From positions 1 through 23,971 of the forward strand of contig CANCZH010000021.1 of assembly GCA_947382445.1 (NCBI GenBank): a stretch of DNA of 23,971 bases, read 5' to 3'. The notes beneath the pieces are model-generated. The model was not told the origin of the DNA and ran no database searches. It saw only the letters and a program-made list of their open reading frames with translations. Shown piece after piece: positions 1 through 6,804 of this stretch. How positions within the stretch are numbered: position 1 is the first letter of the stretch; the number at the start of each line of letters is the position of its first letter. A program made the position numbers and the translations under genes. Source of the DNA: an uncultured Clostridium sp. (lineage in GTDB: Bacteria; Bacillota_A; Clostridia; TANB77; CAG-508).

Positions 1-347
1 AATATCTATATAGTGATGAAGATTTATATTATTTCATGGATAATGAAAGTTATGAACAAATACCACTTAATAAAGAACAAATTGGTGATGCCTTAAAATT
101 TATTAAAGAAAACATGAATTGTAAAATACTTTCTTTTAAAGGAAATGTATTTGCTGTTGAACCACCTATGTTTGTTGAATTAGAGGTTACATATACAGAA
201 CCAGGATTTAGTGGAAATACTACAACAACTTCTGGTAAACCAGCTACACTTGAAAATGGATATGAAATATCAGTACCACTTTTTGTAAATATTGGTGATG
301 TAATTAGAATTGATACTAGAACTGGTGAATATATGGAAAGAATTTAG
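1..347 (+). CDS. efp: Elongation factor P, C-terminal part (5' end outside window)
   Basis: This is the 3' portion of elongation factor P, which binds between the P and E sites of the ribosome and relieves stalling at polyproline. The reading frame is open from base 3 and gives [19 protein letters not shown], typical of the start of the second OB domain, so the ATG at 36 is internal and not the start. Family hallmarks follow: the [17 protein letters not shown] stretch, then [16 protein letters not shown] and a C-terminus ending [17 protein letters not shown]. The N-terminal KOW-like domain with the modified-residue loop lies upstream of the window. The stop is TAG. The next gene starts 21 bases later, so the two are probably co-transcribed. 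Confidence 0.96.
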   Translation, partial: YLYSDEDLYYFMDNESYEQIPLNKEQIGDALKFIKENMNCKILSFKGNVFAVEPPMFVELEVTYTEPGFSGNTTTTSGKPATLENGYEISVPLFVNIGDVIRIDTRTGEYMERI

Positions 348-368
348 TCAGAAGGAGAAAATTGCTTA

Positions 369-785
369 GTGTCAAATTTAGAAGAACAATATCAAAAGAT
401 GATTGAAACTTTAGAAAATACCATTAAGGATGAAAAAGAGCTAACTAAGGCTAAAGAACAACTTGATGATATTGTATCTATTGTGGTTGATGATTGTAGT
501 CAAGTTCTAGATAAGTATGATGAGAAAATACAAATAATAGAAAATAGAAATAGAGATTATGAAGCACGAATTACTGATTTAGAAAATCGTTTAAGATACT
601 TTGAAAAGATGGTTGAACTTGATGATTATGATTTTTTTATTACATGTCCTTATTGTGATTTTGAGTTCCAAACTGATTATGATGACGAAATTACTGAAAT
701 AATGTGTCCTGAATGTGGTCAAATATTCGATGTTGATTGGAACGAAGATGAAGAAGATTTAGATGATGATAATAATGAAGAATAG
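369..785 (+). CDS. Small acidic coiled-coil / zinc-ribbon protein downstream of efp
   Basis: A 138-residue protein starting at GTG, with a clear AAGGAG ribosome site at 352-357. Residues 1 to about 85 are highly charged and heptad-like, predicting a coiled coil. Residues 93-116 contain two CxxC pairs (C93/C96 and C113/C116, CPYC and CPEC), a zinc ribbon. The tail after residue 122 is almost entirely Asp and Glu. The layout resembles the C. difficile CD1247-type family, which I recall as coiled coil plus zinc ribbon near efp in Clostridia; I know of no assigned biochemical function. The short gap after efp suggests one transcript, ending at the hairpin at 810-831. The function is unknown; a translation- or envelope-related role would be guesswork. 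Confidence 0.85.
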   Translation: MSNLEEQYQKMIETLENTIKDEKELTKAKEQLDDIVSIVVDDCSQVLDKYDEKIQIIENRNRDYEARITDLENRLRYFEKMVELDDYDFFITCPYCDFEFQTDYDDEITEIMCPECGQIFDVDWNEDEEDLDDDNNEE

Positions 786-788
786 ATT

Positions 789-1349
789 TTAAAAATATGA
801 TAATGGATTGACGGCTTTGCCGTCTTTTTTTATTGTTAAATGTAGATGACATCCGTGTAGTAGCACCGATTTGTTGGGTTTCCAGATGAATCTTTATATG
901 GATTATTAATTATGCCATATACATTTTTGGGTCCAACATATGCTACTATGTTTTGCTGAGTTACAAAGTCACCTATTTTAAATATGTATTTAGGGGAGAC
1001 GTGGCAATAGGATGATTCTAATTCTCCATTTTTTACAGTTATTGTATATCCGACCTGCTCCTTTAAAGCCAGTAAAGATTATTTGTCCTGAGAAGCAGGC
1101 ATAAATGGGTGTATTTTCTGTTGCTGCAATATCAATTCCAGAATGGTATGTTGATGCACCAGTTGTAGGAGAGGTTCGTTTTCCAAATGGAGAAGTGATA
1201 TTTTTATTTCCTGGGAGTGGCCAATAAAATTCTGAAATTTCAGAGGAAAAAGCATCTTGATTTGGTGAATTTATTATTATGATAAAAAAAGAAATAAAAA
1301 TGATAAATAGTATAATTGGGATATAAAGTTTAAAAAAAGAGTTATACAT
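789..1349 (-). CDS. Membrane-anchored M23 (LytM-type) endopeptidase needing three +1 frameshifts at CGG
   Basis: An M23 zinc metallopeptidase that would cut peptidoglycan cross-links outside the membrane. The start ATG at 1349 has an AGAAAGGAA ribosome site at 1354-1362. Residues about 9-27 form one membrane anchor. The catalytic domain begins at WPLPG and ITSPFGKR, with YHSGID supplying H69 and D73. In the plain frame the protein ends at a stop at 990-992 after 119 residues and the homology is lost after residue 99. Skipping one C at each of three CGG codons (1052, 868, 855) gives a complete 185-residue protein: GYTITVKNGE, SSYCHVS (H116), VGPKNVYGI, NPYKDSSGNPTNGATTG, then CHLHL (H167, H169) and DGKAVNPLSYF before TAA at 789-791. 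Thus H69, D73 and H169 (expected zinc ligands) and H116 and H167 (expected catalytic His) occur only in the triply shifted product. It lies directly downstream of tRNA-Trp, probably on the same transcript. A pseudogene is possible but unlikely. Confidence 0.85.
810..831 (+). terminator. Rho-independent terminator of the efp operon
   Basis: The stem GACGGC-TTT-GCCGTC (810-824) is followed by a T run (825-831), 25 bases after the stop of the zinc-ribbon gene. The same bases on the minus strand encode the conserved D-G-K-A-V near the C-terminus of the M23 peptidase, so the hairpin is both terminator and coding sequence. Confidence 0.88.
853..855 (-). other. +1 frameshift site 3 in the M23 gene (ACA-C-GGA)
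   Basis: Only four sense codons after site 2 the frame meets a third CGG. Skipping the C at 855 gives G-C-H-L-H-L, the catalytic HxH motif of M23 peptidases, and then the conserved C-terminus with a proper TAA. The codon before the site is ACA (Thr), the only one of the five not ending in T. Confidence 0.8.
866..868 (-). other. +1 frameshift site 2 in the M23 gene (AAT-C-GGT)
   Basis: In the frame entered after site 1, the codon after GNPTN is again CGG. Skipping the C at 868 gives G-A-T-T, the expected continuation of the M23 NPTNGATTG motif. Without the skip the protein continues RCYYTDVIYI and stops. The codon before the site is AAT (Asn). Confidence 0.8.
1050..1052 (-). other. +1 frameshift site 1 in the M23 gene (GGT-C-GGA)
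   Basis: CGG is codon 100 of the plain frame. Skipping the C at 1052 turns G-A-G-R-I-Y into G-A-G-G-Y-T, matching the conserved GGY of M23 enzymes, and opens a new frame that carries recognisable M23 sequence for 61 codons. The codon before the site is GGT (Gly). Confidence 0.8.
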
Positions 1350-1380
1350 GAAATTCCTTTCTGGTATAGCCCTTTTTTAT

Positions 1381-1455
1381 TGGCAGGAGTACTAGGATTC
1401 GAACCCAGACAAGCGGTTTTGGAGACCGATGTGCTACCATTGACACTATACTCCT
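1381..1455 (-). tRNA. trnW: tRNA-Trp (anticodon CCA), CCA end encoded
   Basis: The minus strand folds into a complete cloverleaf: a seven-pair acceptor stem (AGGAGTA with TACTCCT), a D arm, anticodon loop CTCCAAA with anticodon CCA, T arm CTGGG-TTCGAAT-CCTAG, discriminator G and an encoded CCA at 1381-1383. The first pair of the anticodon stem (T with C) is mismatched. The anticodon reads UGG only. A promoter lies just upstream (1475-1503) and the M23 gene follows 32 bases downstream. Confidence 0.95.
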
Positions 1456-1474
1456 ATATTTTTCTGACTTATTA

Positions 1475-1503
1475 ATTATACACAAAACTTTTTTTAAAAT
1501 CAA
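1475..1503 (-). promoter_or_regulatory. Sigma-A type promoter for tRNA-Trp (and M23 gene)
   Basis: On the minus strand TTGATT (1503-1498), a 17-base spacer and TATAAT (1480-1475) precede the tRNA. The expected start is near 1468, about 13 bases before the mature tRNA 5' end. No terminator separates the tRNA from the M23 gene, so both probably share this promoter. Confidence 0.8.
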
Positions 1504-1513
1504 TACTAAAATG

Positions 1514-1542
1514 AAAAAACAGCAGAAATTTTTTAATCTGCT
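1514..1542 (-). terminator. Terminator of asd
   Basis: The minus strand forms AGCAGA...TCTGCT (1542-1537 with 1526-1521), with AATT-like extension inside, followed by a six-T run (1519-1514), shortly after the asd stop. The plus strand also carries a T run after the hairpin (1544-1549), so it could work in both directions. Confidence 0.8.
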
Positions 1543-1564
1543 ATTTTTTCATTTGTATAAAGAT

Positions 1565-2566
1565 TTAAGAATTTATGTCATGTTCAATTAATTTTTCTAC
1601 TATTTGTATTGCATTTGTTGCAGCACCTTTTCTAATGTTATCTGCGACTACCCAAATGTTAAGACCAAAATCTACTGATTCATCTCTACGTATTCTTCCA
1701 ACAAATACTTCATTGTGCTCAGATGCATTTGTTGCTAGAGGATAAAGATTATTAACTGGGTCATCTTCAAGAATTATTCCAGGATAATTTTTTAAAATAG
1801 TACGTACTTCATTTAAGTCAAAGTCATTTTCAAATTCAATATTGATTGATTCGCTGTGTGAATTTAAAACTGGAACTCTTACTGTTGTTGCTGTAATTTT
1901 TAAGTCTGGTCTATGTAAGATTTTTCTTGTTTCATTTATCATTTTCATTTCTTCTTTTGTATATCCATTATCAAGAAATACATCAATATGAGGTAAGCAG
2001 TTATTATATATTGGGTGTGGGAATTTTTTTGGTTCTAAATTTTTTGAAGTGTTATAAAAATCATCAACACCGTTTTTTCCTGCTCCTGATACTGCTTGAT
2101 ATGTAGAATATACGATTCTTTTAATTTTATATTTTTCATCTAATGGTTTTAGTGGAACTACTGCTTGAATTGTAGAGCAATTTGGATTTGCTATAATTCC
2201 TTTATTTTGATATGCATCTTCAATATTTACTTCTGGAACTACTAAAGGAACTTCTGGATCCATTCTAAATGCACTACTATTATCAACAACAATACATCCT
2301 TTAGATGCTGCTATTGGAGAGAATTTTTTTGATGTATCTCCACCTGCTGAAAATATTGCAAAGTCGAAACCTTCGTCAAATGAATCTTCTTTTAATTCAC
2401 GAGTTATATATTCTTTTCCCATGAATTCAATTTTTGTGCCTGCTGACCTTGAAGAACAGAAAAAGGCATATTCAGAAATTGGAAGATTGAATTCTTCTAA
2501 TACTTGAAGTGCTTTTCTACCAACTAATCCAGTGGCACCAACTAATGCTAATTTGTATTTTTTCAT
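1565..2566 (-). CDS. asd: Aspartate-semialdehyde dehydrogenase
   Basis: A 333-residue enzyme reducing aspartyl phosphate to aspartate semialdehyde with NADPH, the branch point to lysine/diaminopimelate, threonine and methionine; cytoplasmic. The N-terminus carries the nucleotide-binding GATGLVG (residues 10-16). SAGGDTSKKFSP and DNSSAFRMDPEVPLVVPEVN are family motifs. NPNCST supplies the catalytic Cys130, YQAVSGAGK the active-site Gln, and VPVLNSHSES the catalytic His. Its length is normal. It is a single-gene unit with its own terminator at 1514-1542. The start ATG at 2566 has a GTGAGG ribosome site partly inside a small hairpin (2576-2588). Arginine codons are AGA, AGG and CGT; its only CGG string is out of frame, in an Asn-Gly AAC-GGT pair. 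Confidence 0.97.
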   Translation of the reverse strand: MKKYKLALVGATGLVGRKALQVLEEFNLPISEYAFFCSSRSAGTKIEFMGKEYITRELKEDSFDEGFDFAIFSAGGDTSKKFSPIAASKGCIVVDNSSAFRMDPEVPLVVPEVNIEDAYQNKGIIANPNCSTIQAVVPLKPLDEKYKIKRIVYSTYQAVSGAGKNGVDDFYNTSKNLEPKKFPHPIYNNCLPHIDVFLDNGYTKEEMKMINETRKILHRPDLKITATTVRVPVLNSHSESINIEFENDFDLNEVRTILKNYPGIILEDDPVNNLYPLATNASEHNEVFVGRIRRDESVDFGLNIWVVADNIRKGAATNAIQIVEKLIEHDINS

Positions 2567-2575
2567 ATTAAAAAC

Positions 2576-2588
2576 CTCACTTTGTGAG
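2576..2588 (-). promoter_or_regulatory. Small hairpin covering the asd ribosome site
   Basis: CTCAC-AAA-GTGAG on the minus strand overlaps the GTGAGG ribosome site of asd. A five-pair stem could modestly hinder initiation. There is no sign of the large lysine riboswitch that controls some asd or lysC genes in Bacillota. Confidence 0.35.
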
Positions 2589-2631
2589 TGGTAAAAGAAA
2601 AAAATATAATTATATTTTTTTTACTTGTAGC

Positions 2632-2660
2632 ATTATATAATATTTATAAAAAAAAATAAA
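2632..2660 (-). promoter_or_regulatory. Possible asd promoter
   Basis: TATAAT on the minus strand (2637-2632) lies about 65 bases upstream of the asd start. The -35 position with a 17-base spacer is TTTATT, a weak match. The region is so AT-rich that chance matches are likely. Confidence 0.3.
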
Positions 2661-2824
2661 GTGATAAAAATTTAAAAAAAGTGAAACTAAATTAGTTTAT
2701 TAATTGTCTAATATATGTAGAGTGAAAATTTATAGTAAAAAAATGTAAAAATTTGCCTTGTAAATTACTATTAAAGAGTGATAATATTAGTAGTAATAAA
2801 AATGAAGTTAAGAAAGGAAGAATT

Positions 2825-5800
2825 ATGAGAAAATTATATTCAGTTTTTTTAAGTTTGATTTTTATTTTTTTTGTTTTTATAGTATTTTCAGGTAGTAGTG
2901 AAGCTACTGAAAATGGAAATTCTAAAATTGAAGATGGAACTTATGTTATTAAATCGGCATTAAACGAAAATATGGTACTAGATGTTGCAGGTGGAAGTAA
3001 AAGTAATGGTGCAAATGTTCAACTTTGGCAGTATAATGGGGTATTAAATCAAAAATTTGATATTAAATATATTAAAGATGGATATTATGAAATAAAAATA
3101 GCTCATTCAGGAAAAATGTTAGATGTGCAAAATGAGGGTAAAGTAAATGGTACTAATGTGCAACAATGCGAGAAAACAAATTGTGATGCACAAAGATGGT
3201 TTATTAAAGATGTTGGAAATGGATATTATAGCATAGTTTCAAAATGTAATGGATTATATTTAGATGTACATTGGGCTTGGGCTAGAAATGGTGCTAACAT
3301 TCAGGTTTGTGAAAATGCAAACAATAATGCTCAAAAATTTATTTTGAAAAAAATAGGTGTAACTAAATCAGAAAAATTAATAGAAGATGGAATTTATCAG
3401 ATAGAGACTGCTTTAAATAAAAATTATGTATTAGAAGTTGCAAATAGTTCTAAAATAAATGGTGGAAATATTCAGATTTGGCAAAATAAAAATGCTAAAA
3501 ACCAGCAATTTAAGCTTAAATATAAAACGGAAGGATATTATGAAATATCAGCTGTACATTCTGGAAAATTGTTAGATGTGCAAAATGAGGGAAAAACTAA
3601 TGGAACAAATATTCAACAATGTGAGCCAACAAATTGTGGTGCACAAAGATGGATAATTCAAGATGCAGGTAATGGATATTATAATATAATTTCAAAATGC
3701 AATGATTTGTATTTAGATGTACATTGGGGATGGGCAACAAATGGTTCTAATATTCAAGTTTGTGAGGGAACAAAGAATAATAATGCTCAGAGGTTTGCTT
3801 TTAGAAAAGTAGAAGAAGCACAAAAACCAGTAGCTAAAAAAACTATTGAAGATGGTATATATCAAATACAATCTGCTTTAAACCCAAAATATGTATTAGA
3901 GGTTGCAAATGCTTCTAAAGCAAATGGCGGAAATATTCAAATTTGGGAGAATAAAGGATATACAAGTCAACAATTTAATGTTAAATATAAAACAGAAGGA
4001 TATTATGAAATATCAGCTGTACATTCAGGAAAACTATTAGATGTGCAAAATGAAGGGAAAACTAATGGAACTAATATACAACAATGTGAATCAACAAATT
4101 GTGATGCACAAAGATGGATAATTCAAGATACAGGTAATGGATATTATAATATAATTTCAATATGTAATGAGTTATATTTAGATGTACATTGGGGATTAGC
4201 AACAAATGGTTCTAATATTCAAGTTTGTGAGGGAACAAAGAATAATAATGCACAAAAATTTTCTTTTAAAAAAGTTGAGAAACAAGTAAATAAGAAAACT
4301 ATTGAAGATGGTGTATATCAAATTCAGTCTGCTTTAAATAGTAAGTATGTTCTTGAAGTTGCTGATTCTTCTAATAGTAATGGTGGAAATGTTCAGATTT
4401 GGCAAAATAAGAATATTATGAGCCAAAAATTCCAAGTAAAATATAATAATATAGGTTATTATGAAATAACGGCTATACATTCTGGAAAATTATTGGATGT
4501 ACAAAATGAGGGAAAGACTAATGGAACTAATATACAACAATGTGAATCTACTAGTAGTGACGCACAAAGATGGATAATTCAAGATGCAGGAAATGGATAT
4601 TATAATATAGTTTCAAAATGTAATGATTTATATTTGGATGTACATTGGAGCTGGGCAACAAATGGATCTAATATTCAGGTTTGTGAGAAAGCTAATAATG
4701 ATGCTCAGAAGTTTAAATTTGTTAATACAAAAGTTTTACAAGAGAAAACATATAAGATTTCTATGAAGAAAAATTCTGATAAAGTTTTAGATATAGCATA
4801 TGGAGCATGGTACAATAATGCTAATGTACAAATTTGTTTTGAAGATAATGTTAAACAGCAAATGTTTGATATCAAATATGTAGATGATACATATTTTAAA
4901 ATTGTTGCATTACATTCTAATAAATCTTTAACAGTTTTAGATGATGGAAATGTATGTCAAAGTGATACAGGTGATGATAATCAACTATGGTCTATTCGGG
5001 CCAGCTAAAAATGGAACATTTTATTTAATATCAAAGAAATATGGAACATATCTTACTGTTCAAGGAAATAATACAGCTGATGGCACAAATATAAGAGTTG
5101 ATAAGAAAGTTAGTAATGATTCACAAATGTTTAGGTTTGAAGAAATAACCGGTGGAAAAGTAGGTACTTATGGAAAAAGTGGACTTGCTTATAAAGGAAT
5201 TTCAGATAGAACAGATTTGAATTATTATAGATATGGTGCAGGAGAAAATGTGTTTTTTGCAATTTTTGAAGTACATGGATTTGAAGACAATTGGGATTTT
5301 GATGGACAGGAATTAACTAATATTGCTAATGATTTTTATAATAAATTAATAGCTGATAAAGATGAATATATAGCTAAAAATTGGACAGTTTATGTAATAC
5401 CAAATGTTAATCCAGATGGATTATATCATGGAAATTCAAATATGGGACCAGGAAGAACTACTATATATAGTAATGCTCCTGAGCATAAGGGAATTGATAT
5501 AAATAGATCTTGGGAAATTCCTGGTGTTACATACAAAAAGTTTACAGATAACAGAAATTATAATGGAACTGCTGGCTTTCAAGCTTATGAAGCTGTTGCA
5601 TTACGAGATTTCTTACTTAAAAATAAATCTACAAATGGTCAGACAATTTTGATTGATTTACATGGTTGGGAAAATTCTTTTATTGGCGATGGAGAAATTG
5701 GTTCTGAATATTTTGCTCCTAATTTTCCATCAGCAACTAAAAAATATGAATCATATGGAAATCAGTATTTGATTACTTGGGCGAAATCTGTTTTAGGTGC

Positions 5801-6455
5801 AAGATCTGCATTAGTAGAATTACCAAGTTGGATTAAGAGTCATAATGATGTTGTAACTGAAAAGTTATCAAGTAAATATATTAATTCAGTTACTAATATG
5901 CTAAAAAATATTTCTATTAATTCTCCAGTAAAAATGGCAGTTAGAAAGGTAGGAAAAGCTAAAAATATAGTAACTGATGAAGAACAATTTAATGTTGCTT
6001 TTGCAGGAATGATTAAAGGAGCTATACCTACTGAAAATGAAGTTAATGAATTTAAAAATAAATTACTAATAAATAATGGTGTTTGGGTAGAAGAAAAATC
6101 AAAAGATAGAGTGCTTAAATTAATAAATGAATTTACAAATTCAGAATATGGTGTTAATTCTAATGGATATTTGATTATAATAAATAAGAGTGAAAAAAAT
6201 AACGAATATGATGAATTTATGTATAATTTAATAAATTCAAATAAGAAATACATATTATCAAGAACTGGTAATTTATATGCAAGAGACATTATAACTTCAC
6301 AAATCACAAGTACAGATTATGAAGAATTAGACAAATATCAAACATATGATTATGCTATAAATGGTGATAATATGTTGATAGATATAACAACTAATAGCAA
6401 AGGACTATTAACAAATAAAGAAATAATGGATAGCATAGTAAAATTACTTAATTAA
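2825..6455 (+). CDS. Secreted five-domain ricin-type lectin / M14 zinc carboxypeptidase, joined by a +1 frameshift at CGG
   Basis: Read with one skipped base (C4997) this is a 1209-residue secreted protein. The start is ATG 2825, with ribosome site AAAGGAAG (2813-2820), giving a signal peptide (MRKLYSVFLSLIF then a hydrophobic run) ending near residue 28. Five ricin-type beta-trefoil domains follow at about 35-185, 186-340, 341-492, 493-640 and 641-773, each with QxW/QxF-type motifs and LDVQNEG/YLDVHW-like turns. An M14 carboxypeptidase follows: HGFE (H817, E820), NPDG, DINRS (N893, R894), DLHGW (H946) and VELP (E998), so zinc ligands, substrate-binding residues and catalytic Glu are all present. 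The last 150 or so residues are unrecognised. Without the shift a 728-residue lectin ends at TAA 5006. The fifth lectin domain spans the break and aligns without a gap to the other four when the C is skipped. Its likely job is trimming peptides, perhaps cell-wall stems, at glycan-coated surfaces; the substrate is inference. Confidence 0.85.
2927..5144 (+). repeat. Five tandem beta-trefoil coding repeats
   Basis: Repeat units start near 2927, 3380, 3845, 4301 and 4745. Units 2 to 4 share long near-identical stretches such as YYEISAVHSGKLLDVQNEGK and NGSNIQVCEGT, pointing to recent duplication or gene conversion. Unit 5 is the most diverged and shortest and contains the frameshift site. Confidence 0.9.
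4997..4999 (+). other. +1 frameshift site in the lectin-peptidase gene (ATT-C-GGG)
   Basis: CGG is codon 725 of the frame starting at 2825. Two sense codons later comes TAA (5006-5008). The +1 frame is closed upstream by TAG at 4938-4940, so the shift must happen within 65 bases, and CGG lies in that interval. Skipping the C gives QLWSIGPAKNGTFYLIS, which lines up residue for residue with QRWIIQDAGNGYYNIIS of repeat 2. Confidence 0.85.
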
Positions 6456-6494
6456 ATAAATTAGATAAATTAGATAAATATGCAAAACTAGAAA

Positions 6495-6678
6495 AAGTTT
6501 AGGAAGAAAAGAAATCACTTTTTGATAAGTACAAACGGAAATTTCGAAATATTTTCTTAAAAAAATTAACTGAGGGTGCACAGAACTTGTATGTGGAGAG
6601 GCTCAGTTAATTTTATTTAGAAAATATCGAAATTGAAGAGAAGACCTTAGCAAAAAGTGATTTTTTTCTCCTAAACTT
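6495..6678. repeat. Long imperfect inverted repeat (hairpin, about 184 bases)
   Basis: This lies in the 349-base gap between the lectin-peptidase gene and the flippase. The outer arms 6495-6524 and 6651-6678 are near-perfect complements (AAGTTTAGGA...CACTTTTTG against CAAAAAGTG...TCCTAAACTT). An inner stem pairs about 6539-6574 with 6602-6634 (ATTTCG...TTAACTGAG against CTCAGTTAA...CGAAAT). The apex is about 27 bases and internal loops separate the two stems. The six-base word AAACTA occurs on both sides (6485-6490 and 6679-6684), a possible target-site duplication, but the words are short and AT-rich. It could be a MITE-like non-autonomous element, a structured RNA or a large terminator. No open reading frame of note is inside. 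Confidence 0.7.
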
Positions 6679-6738
6679 AAACTATTATCAATATAATAAA
6701 TTATTTAATAAAGAAAGTTAAAAATTTTATAATATAAT

Positions 6739-6767
6739 TTGTGAAATTTTATTTTATATGTTAAAAT
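6739..6767 (+). promoter_or_regulatory. Promoter of the surface-glycan cluster
   Basis: TTGTGA (6739-6744), a 17-base spacer and TAAAAT (6762-6767) lie 38 bases before the flippase start, giving a likely transcript start near 6774. It is the best-placed promoter for the following run of closely spaced genes. Confidence 0.6.
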
Positions 6768-6804
6768 GTTTTTGGCAAATAGGGGAAAAATTTGGAGGAG
6801 TTTA

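Noticed and set aside
1381..1455. tRNA-Trp as a decoder of CGG (as in lineages where CGG means Trp)
   Set aside because: Its anticodon is CCA, which reads UGG only, and the break sites need a frame change and not a Trp.
2753..2824. Upstream in-frame start (TTG 2753) of the lectin-peptidase
   Set aside because: ATG 2825 has a proper ribosome site and is followed at once by a signal peptide; the upstream 24 residues are polar and unlike a leader.
4997..4999. A -2 shift after reading CGG as arginine
   Set aside because: It would insert an extra residue; the lectin repeat alignment has no room for it, and family glycines are matched by the +1 skip alone.
5840..6307. 155-codon minus-strand open frame inside the lectin-peptidase gene
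   Set aside because: It lies opposite a well-supported coding frame, has no ribosome site and a low-complexity composition. The same holds for the minus-strand frames at 6705-7220, 7398-7649 and 22421-22807.
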